A DNA stretch of 64,000 nt from Limnephilus marmoratus (lineage: Eukaryota > Arthropoda > Insecta > Trichoptera > Limnephilidae), in NCBI GenBank assembly GCA_917880885.1, contig OU862913.1:21709286-21773285 (forward strand), written 5' to 3'. The first letter of the stretch is position 1, and each line of letters opens with the position of its first letter. A program made the position numbers and the translations under genes. Shown one piece after another: positions 30,972 to 41,856 of the stretch. A model generated the notes under the pieces. The model saw only the letters and a program-made list of their open reading frames with translations. It was not told the origin of the DNA and ran no database searches.

Positions 30972-32690
30972 GGGTACCTGGCATGCGTTGCAACAACACT
31001 GTAACCTCGGGGTCAACTTAACTGTAATGGTTCCATTCCAAGTTCCGGGAAACTACATTATAATTCAAGCGCCTTGCAAACGCATGCACTGTATTATAAC
31101 ATTATATACAACGGGTACCCGGCATGCGTTGCAACATTACTGTAATCTCGGGGTCAACTTAACTGTAATGGTTCCATTCCAAGTTCCGGAAAACTACATT
31201 ATAATGCAAGCGCCTTACAAACGCCTGCTTTATATTATAACATTATATACAAAGGGTACCCGGCATGCGTTGCAAGATCACTGTAACCTCGGGGTCAACT
31301 TAACTGTAATGGTTCCATTCCAAGTTCCTGGAAACTACATTATAATACAAGCGCCTTGCAAACGCCTGCTTTATATTATAACATTATATACAAAGGGTAC
31401 CCGGCATGCGTTGCAACATCGCTGTAACCTCGGGGTCAACTTAACTGTAATGGTTCCATTCCAAGTTCCGGGAAACTACATTATAATTCAAGCGCCTTGC
31501 AAACGCATGCAATGTATTATAACATTATATACAACGGGTACCCGGCATGCGTTGCAACATCACTGTAATCTCGGGGTCAACTTAACTGTAATGGTTCCAT
31601 TCCAAGTTCCGGGAAACTACATTATAATGCAAGCGCCTTGCAAACGCCTGCTTTATATTATAACATTATATACAAAGGGTACCCGGCATGCGTTGCAAGA
31701 TCGCTGTAACCTCGGGGTCAACTTAACTGTAATGGTTCCATTCTAAGTTCCGAGAAACTACATTATAATACAAGCGCCTTGCAAACGCCTGTTTTATATT
31801 ATAACATTATATACAAAGGGTTCCCGGCATGCGTTGCAACATCACTGTAACCTCGGGATCAACTTAACTGTATTCCATTCCAAGTTCAGGGAAACTACAT
31901 TATTATGCAAGCGCCTTACAAACGCCTGCTTTATATTATAACATTATATACAAAGGGTACCCGGCATGCGTTGCAAGATCACTGTAACCTCGGGGTCAAC
32001 TTAACTGTAATGGTTCCATTCCAAGTTCCTGGAAACTACATTATAATACAAGCGCCTTGCAAACGCCTGCTTTATATTATAACATTATATACAAAGGGTA
32101 CCCGGCATGCGTTGCAACATCGCTGTAACCTCGGGGTCAACTTAACTGTAATGGTTCCATTCCAAGTTCCGGGAAACTACATTATAATTCAAGCGCCTTG
32201 CAAACGCATGCAATGTATTATAACATTATATACAACGGGTACCCGGCATGCGTTGCAACATCACTGTAATCTCGGGGTCAACTTAACTGTAATGGTTCCA
32301 TTCCAAGTTCCGGGAAACTACATTATAATGCAAGCGCCTTGCAAACGCCTGCTTTATATTATAACATTATATACAAAGGGTACCCGGCATGCGTTGCAAG
32401 ATCGCTGTAACCTCGGGGTCAACTTAACTGTAATGGTTCCATTCTAAGTTCCGAGAAACTACATTATAATACAAGCGCCTTGCAAACGCCTGTTTTATAT
32501 TATAACATTATATACAAAGGGTTCCCGGCATGCGTTGCAACATCACTGTAACCTCGGGATCAACTTAACTGTATTCCATTCCAAGTTCAGGGAAACTACA
32601 TTATTATGCAAGCGCCTTGCAAATGCCTGCACTATATTATAACATTATATACAACGGGTACCCGGCATGCGTTGCAAAGTCACTGTAACC
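30972..32690 (+). repeat. 141-bp minisatellite with 701-bp higher-order repeat (unit A)
   Basis: About twelve units. Each begins GGGTACCCGGCATGCGTTGC and continues through CTGTAACCTCGGGGTCAAC and GCAAGCGCCTTGCAAACGC; starts at 30972, 31113, 31254 and so on are 141 bp apart. A five-unit block, 31211-31911, is repeated at once at 31912-32612 (701 bp, i.e. 705 minus a 4-base deletion). Since 141 is a multiple of three, one frame stays open and codes a 47-residue repeat; it shows no protein-like features. Confidence 0.9.
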
Positions 32691-33464
32691 TCAGGTTTCT
32701 TCATATAATTAATTTAACACACACTCCTCCTCGCTTCATCCACATTCACACGCAAATCGCAAAGTGTTTTAACCCGTCAGTTGCTTCTGCAACAGGCAAA
32801 ACCTAGTATATATAGTATTGTTTGGTTTTGTGGTAGGTCAGGGAAAACTCACTTTTTCCGCTCACGCCATTGGTCGAAAAAACTCACTTTTTCCGCTCAC
32901 GCCATTGGTCGAAAAAACTCACTTTCGATTTGAGGGGAAAAGCTACCACTTTGCCCCTCGGGTGGGTGAAACCTCACGGGTCACTTTGGCTTGCAAAAAT
33001 TTGGTAAAATTTGGCAAGCCAAATTGATCTCTAAGCTCATCCGATTTCAAAGGCCCCACGGTTCACTCTCCTTCGAAGCGAATTCAGGGTTGCTATCTCT
33101 TTTCAAATGCCCGGAAAAGTTGAGAAAGATGTAGCGAAAATCTCCCATACAAAACTGATTTTTTGCTAGGAATTTATTCCGATTAATTAAACGGCGACCT
33201 AAAAATAACGTTGAAAAAATGACATTTTAAAGGCCCTTTGCGGGGTGATAAAATACAACGAAAAAAAACATTCTGCGAGACATGTTTTTTAATAATCACA
33301 AATTATACAAGATTTAGAAACTTTTAAAACAAAAACATGTGTAGCTTCCCATTTAAAATGTTTCACAATATCGCGTCAAACTTTGCAATTATATCTGACA
33401 TTTGCGAAAAATCCAACAACATCGAAAATGCACATCGTTCTCAGCCTGTTAAATCGGTAGATAT

Positions 33465-33668
33465 TTGAAATGTTTATTTATTTTCTTCAACCTTGCAATA
33501 CTGAACATGGAACACTATCCAAAACCACCTGAGGTTTTCAGTCAGGCCATGACACCGTTGGCTGACGTAATTTGTATGGGAAATGTTCTTAAACCAGCGC
33601 AGGTGTTCGATTTTCAGGCTTTGCTTGAGGTGGTTATGACAACTTTTATCGGTTGTCTTGCCATATAG
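33465..33668 (+). CDS. Small open frame in Helitron unit B (unknown)
   Basis: The part comparable with unit A begins at the internal ATG 33507 and runs 53 codons: MEHYPKPPEVFSQAMTPLAD, VICMGNVLKPAQVFDFQALL, ending FIGCLAI and TAG. Length and frame are the same in unit A, where codon 25 is a stop. I see no motif, signal peptide or membrane span. Of the codon differences between the two copies, about five are silent and eleven or more change the residue, which does not suggest selection on the protein. It could be a captured exon fragment that has decayed since capture, or chance. Confidence 0.25.
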   Translation: MKCLFIFFNLAILNMEHYPKPPEVFSQAMTPLADVICMGNVLKPAQVFDFQALLEVVMTTFIGCLAI

Positions 33669-33749
33669 ATAAAATATTGTTTTAGAATATTTTGATGAAC
33701 TAGGTAGGTACCCTGAAAATTACATAAACGGATAAATAATTATCCACGG

Positions 33750-34475
33750 GTATCATCTATAAATTATAGCTCATGAACGACTGGTCCAAATTGGATAATT
33801 CTTTTTGAGTTGGTTTCGTTATTGTTCGGGCAAGGTTTGTATAAGACGACTGATGAGCTCTGGAATAATAAAATTTGTTTAAAATGAATCGCCGAAATCT
33901 ATAAATGCGCATAGCTTCCGAGCGAATGCACAAAATTGAATAATTCTTTCGTTGTTGTATTTGTTATTACTAGGACAAGTTTTGAATAAAATTACTGGTG
34001 AGCTCTGACATAACGAAATTTGTTTAAAAATGATTCGCCGAAATGTAAGTACGCTCATAACTTCAGAACGACTGCACGCAATTGAATAATTCTTTTTTTG
34101 TTGCGATCCTTATTGTTAGGACAAAGATTGTATACAACTACTGGTGAGCTCTGGCATTTTGAAATATGTTTAAAAATTAATCGATGAAATGTAAGAACGC
34201 GCATAACTTCGGAACGACTGCACCTAATTGGGTAATTATTTTTTTGTTGTTATCGTTATTGTAAGGACAAGTTTTGAATAAAACTACTGGTGAGCTCTGG
34301 CATTATGAAATTTACATAAAAATGAATCGTCGAAATGTATGTACGCGTATAACTTCCGAAAGACTGCACCAAATTGAATAATTCTTTTTTTGATATGTTT
34401 GTTTATTGGCTGGTGAGCTTTGGCATTACGAAATTTGCATAAAAATATTACAATAGGTGGCACGCGAGCTGTTTG
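33750..34475 (+). repeat. 146-bp minisatellite (unit B)
   Basis: Unit starts at 33891, 34037, 34183 and 34329, exactly 146 bp apart, with a partial unit before. Homologous to 29738-30300. Confidence 0.85.
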
Positions 34476-34524
34476 AAAACTAAATATAACGGCAATGAAA
34501 GGTGAATTTATAAGCATTTAATTA

Positions 34525-34820
34525 TTTTTTTACATGAGCTCAAAACAGGAGACCCTGAGGAAAATAATTTCCCTCAGGGTCATGTCATCTTAAGAGATGC
34601 TGGGTGAAGGGTTTTTTAAGGCAAAGAAGGAGATGAGAGTTCTGGGAAGGAAAAGGGTTTAAGGGGTGGGTAGGGGTCTGGGGTTCAGTGTGTCCTGGTC
34701 ATCCGCCTCCAAGACCTAGGCAGACCTCACCCCATGAACCCGGGCACCCCTACTAAATCACCAAACGTAGCGAACCACTTGGGGTGACCTACAGCAGAGG
34801 TGTTGGTTATCCAATAAAGG
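34525..34820 (-). mobile_element. SINE-B, short subtype, in unit B
   Basis: Same insertion site as the unit-A copy. T run, nested stem-loop and family 5' end are present. Confidence 0.85.
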
Positions 34821-34938
34821 TCAATTTTGGGGATTTGTATTTCTACATAACATTATATAACACGGGTACCCGGCATGCGTTGCAAGATCACTGAAACCTT
34901 AGGGGGAGAACTCAGGATGAAATTATGCAGTGTTAAAC

Positions 34939-35368
34939 TTTTTTTTACATTAGCTCCACACAGGAGGCTCCAAGGAAAACAATTTCCCTAGGGGCCTACG
35001 TCATCTTTGAGGATGCTGTGCGAAGGGTTTTTTTAAGGGAAAGGAAGGAGAAGAAGATATGGGAAGGAAAAGGGTATGAGAGGTGGGTAGGAATCTGGGG
35101 GTCAGTGTGGCCAGGAGTAACGGACTTATGAATCTATTCCTCACACTGCGGTGCATGGCAAAGGATTGGGAGAATCTGGCTGGAGAGGTCGAGATCCCCC
35201 CTCAATCAGTCTCCTCCGATCCAGTCTGCCACGCAGTGGTTGGTCAAACGTATCCGCTTCCAAGACCTAGACACACCTCACCCCATGAACCCGGGCACCC
35301 CTACTAAATCACCAAACGTAGCGAACCACTTGGCGTGACCTACAGCAGAGGTGTTGGTTATCCAATAA
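34939..35368 (-). mobile_element. SINE-B, long subtype, in duplicated block
   Basis: T run at 34939, long-subtype insert (ACACTGCGGTGCATGGC), and 5' end at CCAATAAAGG. It is followed by GGTCAATTTTGGGGATTTG and one minisatellite start, exactly as the preceding SINE-B is. Confidence 0.85.
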
Positions 35369-35487
35369 AGGTCAATTTTGGGGATTTGTATTTCTACATA
35401 ATATTATATAACACGGGTGCCCGGCATGCGTTGCAAGATCACTGAAACCTTGGGGAGAACTCAGGATGAAATTATGCAGTGTTAAAC

Positions 35488-36112
35488 TTTTTTTACATTA
35501 GCTCCACACAGGAGACTCCAAGGAAAACAATTTCCCTAGGGGCCTATGTCATCTTTGAGGATTCTGAGCGGAGGGTTTTTAAGGGAAAGGAAGGAGAAGA
35601 AGATATGGGAAGGAAAAAGGTATGAGGGGTGTTAAGGAATCTGGGGGTCAGTGTGGCCAGGAGTGATGGACGCATGAATCTATTCCTCACACTGCGGTGC
35701 AAGGCGAAGGGTTGAGAGAATCTGGCTGGAGAGATAAAAAGCCTCCCTCAATCAGTCTCCTCCGATCCAGCCCGCCACGCAGTGGTTGGGCGAACGTATC
35801 CGCCACCAAGATCTAGACAAATACATACAGTTTCAGAATACAATAGTGAGCTTTGGCATCATGAAATTACACGAGAAAAGGCCCGTTCTAAATCCTAGGG
35901 GCCTGCGTCATCTTTGAGGATGCTGTGGGGTGGGTTTTTTAAGGGAAAGGAAGGAGAAGAAGATATGGGAAGGAAAAAGGTCTGAGGGGTGTTTAGGAAT
36001 CTAGGGGACAGTGTGGCCAGGAGTGACGGACGTATGAATCTATTCCTCACACTGCGGTGCAAGCCGAAGGGTTGGGAGAATCTGGCTGGAGAGGTCAAAA
36101 GCCTTCCAATAA
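35488..36112 (-). mobile_element. Two partial long-subtype SINE-B copies
   Basis: 35488-35825 has the tail and body but stops before the 5' end; 35890-36112 repeats the GGATGCTGTGGGGTGG...GCGGTGCAAGCCGAAGGG part. The second ends at CTTCCAATAATTATGG, a junction also present in unit I at 52950. Confidence 0.75.
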
Positions 36113-36186
36113 TTATGGTAACAAGGGAAAGGATAAGAGGGAGATTAATGGACTTTTTGTAGGTAAATAAATAAATTATATACAGC

Positions 36187-36985
36187 GGGTACCCGGCATG
36201 CGTTGCAAGGCCACTTTAACCTCGGGGTCCATTAAACTGTAATGGTTCCATCCCAAATCTCGGAAAACAACATTATAATGCAAGCACCTGTAATATATAA
36301 CATTATAAACAACGGGTACCTGGCATGCGTTGCAAGGTCACTGTAACCTCAAGGTCAACTTTACTGTAATGGTTCCATCCTGATTCCCGGGAAATAACAT
36401 TTTAAAGCAAGTGCCTGCAATATATAATATGATATACAACGGTTACTCGGCATGCGTTGCAAGGTCACTGTAACCTCGGGGTCAACTTAACTGTAATGGT
36501 TCCATCCCGATTCCCGGGAAATAAAATTTTAATGCAAGCGCCTGCAATTTATAACATAATATACAATGGGTACCTGGCATGCGTTGCAAGGTCACTGTAA
36601 CCTCGGGGTCAACTTTACTGTAATGGTTCCATCCCGATTCCCGGGAAATAAAATTTTAATGCAAGCACCTGCAATTTATAACATAATATACAACGGGTAC
36701 ACGGCATGCGTTGCAAGGTCACTGTAACCTCGGGGTCAACTTAACTGTAATGGTTCCATCCCAATTCCCGGGAAATAACATTTTAAAGCAAGTGCCTGCA
36801 ATATATAACATGATATATAATGGTTACTCGGCATGCGTTGCAAGGTCACTGTAACCTCGGGGTCAACTTAACTGTAATGGTTCCATTCCAATTCCTGGCA
36901 AATTACATTTTAATGCAAGCGCTGCACTACATAACATTATATACAACGGGTACCCGGCATGCGTTGCAAGGTCACTGTGAACTAA
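36187..36985 (+). repeat. 127-bp minisatellite (unit B)
   Basis: Starts at 36187, 36314, 36441 and 36568, spaced exactly 127 bp, then further units. It is the 141-bp unit of array A without a 14-base TTGCAAACGC-type segment. Followed by CACACACTCCTCCTCGCTTC and the terminal hairpin. Confidence 0.9.
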
Positions 36986-37099
36986 GGTTTCTTCATATAT
37001 TTAATTTAACACACACTCCTCCTCGCTTCATCCACGTTCACACGTCAAATCGCATAATGTTTTAACCCATCAGTTGCTTCTGCAACGGGCAAAACCTAG

Positions 37100-39491
37100 T
37101 ATATATAGTATTGTTTGGTTTTGGGATAGGTCAGGGAAAACTCACTTTTTCCGCTCACGCCATTGGTCGAGAAAACTCACTTTTTCCGCTCACGCCATTG
37201 GTCGAAAAAACTCACTTTCGATTTGAGGGGAAAAGCTACCACTTTGCCCCTCGGGTGGGTGAAACCTCACGGGTCACTTTCGGTTGAAGCAAATCGTAAT
37301 AAGGAAGCTGGGAGAAATTTTTTTTCGACAAAATGAAATATATACAGGGATTTATTCTCCGATACGAATCGGCGGCGAAAACTAGAAGCTCTACTCGAAT
37401 CACTCGATTATATTTCCCGCCGACAGACGGCGTTTGAAAAAAAAAATTTAGGAAAAAACCCGCTAATTTCACAAAGGAAAATGCTATATAGGACTATTGA
37501 CATAGGTCAGGATCTCAGATGTCAAATTTTTAGCCTAACAAAACGGAACTCTCGGCGGTTTCGGTCGTTGTTTTTCGGAAAACAACATTACCGCCGAAAA
37601 ACCGATTCCGGGCTAGATGTTTTTTGAAAATACGATAGCCGGATAGATTCCGCAACTTTTAACACCAATAAAACATATGATTTTCATATAAAATACGTCA
37701 GGAGATGCTGACAAAACTCGAAATTTTCCGAAAAAAAATCATCAAAAAACGCGCTCACAGATTCCATCGGAAGTTTAAATATTTGCTGGCCAGTCAAATT
37801 AACACGTTTTTCATTCGGGGTAGGTACCTACTTATTTCGGTAGTATTGCAAATATGATGAAAAAAGCTAAGATTGCCGGAATCTAAGGAAATGCGCAGGT
37901 ACCTACCTGAATGGGTACCTACACAACGAATTAGGTTTTAATGCAATAAATACTAAGGTAAGGTTGTTTCCATGATACAGAATAATTGAACTTTTTTAAA
38001 GTTAATTTTCACGTTCTGTGATGGTTCTACTCAAATTCTATTGTTTTATCATTACAGACCAGTTACATCACAAAACTGAAATAATTACAGAACTCGAACG
38101 GAACTTTATAGAACTGAAAATTTACTAGAAAAATTTAAAGAATTGTCAATTTTTTTTATTAATTATTTTTTTTATTTTTAAGTGTGTTCTATTTGAACAT
38201 TGTATATATATATACATTACGCGTGTTCTAGGTAGGTACTTACTTGCGGGGACTTTTTTCATTTAAAAATCAAAACATGATATTGAATGAATTTATTTGT
38301 AGTGAAAATTATTTTATGCTCAACAGCATAATGGCGTCGTTTTCGTGAAATATTACAACAAAGTACCTACTTAGTACTTACACTTGCAAAATGAAATACA
38401 ATACAACTACAATAGTGAGCTCCGGCATAATGAAATTTTGCACTGCTAAACTGCGGTACCCGGCATGCGTTGCGAGGCCACTTTAACTTCGGGGTCAACT
38501 AAACCGTAATGGTTCCGTACCAAGTCCCGGGAAACAACATTATAAAATTATGCACTTTATAAAATTATATACAACGGGTACCCGGCATTCGTTGCAAGGC
38601 CGCTTTAACCTCGGGGTCAATAAAACTGTAATGTTTCCATCCGAAGTCCTGGGAAACTACATTATAATGCAAGCGCCTGCAATATGTAACATTATATACT
38701 ACGGGTACCCGGCATGCGTTGCAAGGCCACTTTAACCTCAGGGTCAACTAAACTCTAATGGTTCCATCCCAAGTCCCCGGAAACTACATTATAATGCAAG
38801 CGCCTGCACTATATAACATTATATACAACGGGTACCCGGCATGCGTTGCAAGGTCACTGTAACCTAGGGGTCAACTTTACTGTAATGGTTTCATCCCGAT
38901 TCCCGGGAAATAAAATTTTAATGCAAGCGCCTGCAATTTATAACATAATATACAACGGTTACACGGCATGCGTTGCAAGGTCACTGTAACCTCGGGGTCA
39001 ACTTAACTGTAATGGTTCCATCCCAATTCCCGGGAAATAACATTTTAAAGCAAGCGCCTGCACTATATAACATTATATACAACGGGTACCCGGTATGCGT
39101 TGCAAGGTCACTGTAACCTAGGGGTCAACTTTACTGTAATGGTTTCATCCCGACTCCCGGGAAATAAAATTTTAATGCAAACGCCTGCTTTACATTATAA
39201 CATTATATACAAAGGGTACCCGGCATGCGTTGCAAAATCACTGTAACCTCGGGGTCAACTTAACTGTAATGGTTCCATTCCAATTCCTGGCAAATTACAT
39301 TTTAATGCAAGCGCTGCACTACATAACATTATATACAACGGGTACCCGGCATGCGTTGCAAGGTCACTGTAACCTCAGGTTTCTTCATATATTTAATTTA
39401 ACACACACTCTTCCTCGCTTCATCCACGTTCACACGTCAAATCGCATAGTGTTTAAACCCGTCAGTTGCTTCTGCAACGGGCAAAACCTAG
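37100..39491 (+). mobile_element. Array unit C
   Basis: Begins TATATATAGTATTGTTTGG. Contains CTCCGATACGAATCGGCGGC, GCCTAACAAAACGGAACTCT, GGGTAGGTACCTACTTATTT and GTGAGCTCCGGCATAATGAA landmarks. About eight ~127-bp minisatellite units (38453-39370) and the terminal hairpin follow. The short reverse frame near 37236-37472 recurs in D and H and is a repeat shadow. Confidence 0.85.
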
Positions 39492-41856
39492 TATATATAG
39501 TATTGTTTGGTTTTGTGGTAGGTCAGGGAAAACTCACTTTTTCCGCTCACGCCATTGGTCGAAAAAACTCACTTTTTCCGCTCACGCCATTGGTCGAAAA
39601 AACTCACTTTCGATTTGAGGGGAAAAGCTACCACTTTGCCCCTCGGGTGGGTGAAACCTCACGGGTCACTTTCGGTTGAAGCAAATCGTAATAAGGAAGC
39701 TGGGAGAAATTTTTTTTCGACAAAATGAAATATATACAGGGATTTATTCTCCGATACGAATCGGCGGCGAAAACTAGAAGCTCTACTCGAATCACTCGAT
39801 TATATTTCCCGCCGACAGACGGCGTTTGAAAAAAAAAATTTAGGAAAAAACCCGCTAATTTCACAAAGGAAAATGCTATATAGGACTATTGACATAGGTC
39901 AGGATCTCAGATGTCAAATTTTTAGCCTAACAAAACGGAACTCTCGGCGGTTTCGGTCGTTGTTTTTCGGAAAACGACATTACCGCCGAAAAACCGATTC
40001 CGGGCTAGATGTTTTTTGAAAATACGATAGCCGGATAGATTCCGCAACTTTTAACACCAATAAAACATATGATTCTCATATAAAATACGTCAGGAGATGC
40101 CGACAAAACTCGAAATTTTCCGAAAAAAAATCATCAAAATACGCGCTCACAGATTCCATCGGAAGTTTAAATATTTGCTGGCCAGTTCAAATTAACACGT
40201 TTTTCATTCGGGGTAGGTACCTACTTATTTCGGTAGTATTGCAAATATGATGAAAAAAGCTAAGATTGCCGGAATCTAAGGAAATGCGCAGGTACCTACC
40301 TGAATGGGTACCTACACAACGAATTAGGTTTTAATGCAATAAATACTAAGGTAAGGTTGTTTCGATGATACAGAATAATTGAACTTTTTTTAAGTTAATT
40401 TTCACGTTCTGTGATGGTTCTACTCAAATTCTATTGTTTTATCATTACAGACCAGTTACATCACAAAACTGAAATAATTACAGAACTCGAACGGAACTTT
40501 ATAGAACTGAAAATTTACTAGAAAAATTTAAAGAATTGTCAATTTTTTTAATTAATTATTTTTTTTATTTTTAAGTGTGTTCTATTTGAACATTGTATAT
40601 ATATATACATTACGCGTGTTCTAGGTAGGTACTTACTTGCGGGGACTTTTTTCATTTAAAAATCAAAACATGATATTGAATGAATTTATTTGTAGTGAAA
40701 ATTATTTTATGCTCAACAGCATAATGGCGTCGTTTTGGTGAAATATTACAACAAAGTACCTACTTAGTACTTACACTTGCAAAATGAAATACAATACAAC
40801 TACAATAGTGAGCTCCGGCATAATGAAATTTTGCACTGCTAAACTGCGGTACCCGGCATGCGTTGCGAGGCCACTTTAACTTCGGGGTCAACTAAACCGT
40901 AATGGTTCCCTACCAAGTCCCGGGAAACAACATTATAAAATTATGCACTTTATAAAATTATATACAACGGGTACCCGGCATGCGTTGCAAGGCCGCTTTA
41001 ACCTCGGGGTCAATAAAACTGTAATTATATTATAATGTAAGCGCCTGCACTATGTAACATTATATACTACGGGTACCCGGCATGCGTTGCAAGGCCACTT
41101 TAACCTCAGGGTCAACTAAACTCTAATGGTTCCATCCCAAGTCCCCGGAAACTACATTATAATGCAAGCGCCTGCACTATATAACATTATATACAACGGG
41201 TACCCGGCATGCGTTGCAAGGTCACTGTAACCTAGGGGTCAACTTTACTGTAATGGTTTCATCCCAATTCCCGGGAAATAAAATTTTAATGCAAGCGCCT
41301 GCAATTTATAACATAATATACAACGGGTACACGGCATGCGTTGCAAGGTCACTGTAACCTCGGGGTCAACTTAACTGTAATGGTTCCATCCCAATTCCCG
41401 GGAAATAACATTTTAAAGCAAGCGCCTGCACTATATAACATTATATACAACGGGTACCCGGTATGCGTTGCAAGGTCACTGTAACCTAGGGGTCAACTTT
41501 ACTGTAATGGTTTCATCCCGATTCCCGGGAAATAAAATTTTAATGCAAGCGCCTGCAATTTATAGCATAATATACAACGGTTACTCGGCATGCGTTGCAA
41601 GGTCACTGTAACCTCGGGGTCAACTTAACTGTAATGGTTCCATTCCAATTCCTGGCAAATTAAATTTTAATGCAAGCGCTGCACTACATAACATTATATA
41701 CAACGGGTAACCGGCATGCGTTGCAAGGTCACTGTGAACTCAGGTTTCTTGATATATTTAATTTAACACACACTCCTCCTCGCTTCATCTACGTTCACAC
41801 GTCAAATCGCATAGTGTTTTAACCCGTCAGTTGCTTCTGCAACGGGCAAAACCTAG
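39492..41856 (+). mobile_element. Array unit D
   Basis: Almost colinear and near-identical with unit C, with minor deletions in the minisatellite (40850-41735; one unit lacks ~25 bases after CTGTAATTATATTATAATG). Confidence 0.85.

Larger units (their letters stand above)
28070..32806 (+). mobile_element. Array unit A (left, long form)
   Basis: Opens with TAGTATTGTTTGGTTTTGGG and two CTCACTTT/GCCCCTCGGGTGGGTGAA blocks. It then carries a ~0.7-kb segment shared with unit B (28420-29130), a 146-bp minisatellite (29738-30300), a G-rich run (30347-30450), SINE-B (30625-30929) and a long 141-bp minisatellite (30972-32690). Ends AACAGGCAAAACCTAG. Confidence 0.75.
32807..37099 (+). mobile_element. 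Array unit B (long form with several SINE-B copies)
   Basis: Same order as unit A: CTCACTTTTTCCGC blocks, segment 33060-33670, 146-bp minisatellite, SINE-B at a shared site. It then has two further SINE-B segments inside a ~540-bp direct duplication, and a 127-bp minisatellite (36187-36970). Ends GCAACGGGCAAAACCTAG. Confidence 0.75.

Noticed and set aside
30972..32690. CRISPR-like or leucine-rich-repeat-like array
   Set aside because: Units of 141 bp are repeated in full with no unique spacers, and the encoded 47-residue repeat has no known fold pattern; it is a transposon minisatellite in a eukaryote.
37236..37472. 78-residue frame recurring in several array units (37236, 39628, 48602)
   Set aside because: Conserved only because the units are near-identical; it is disrupted in E, F and G and has no motif.
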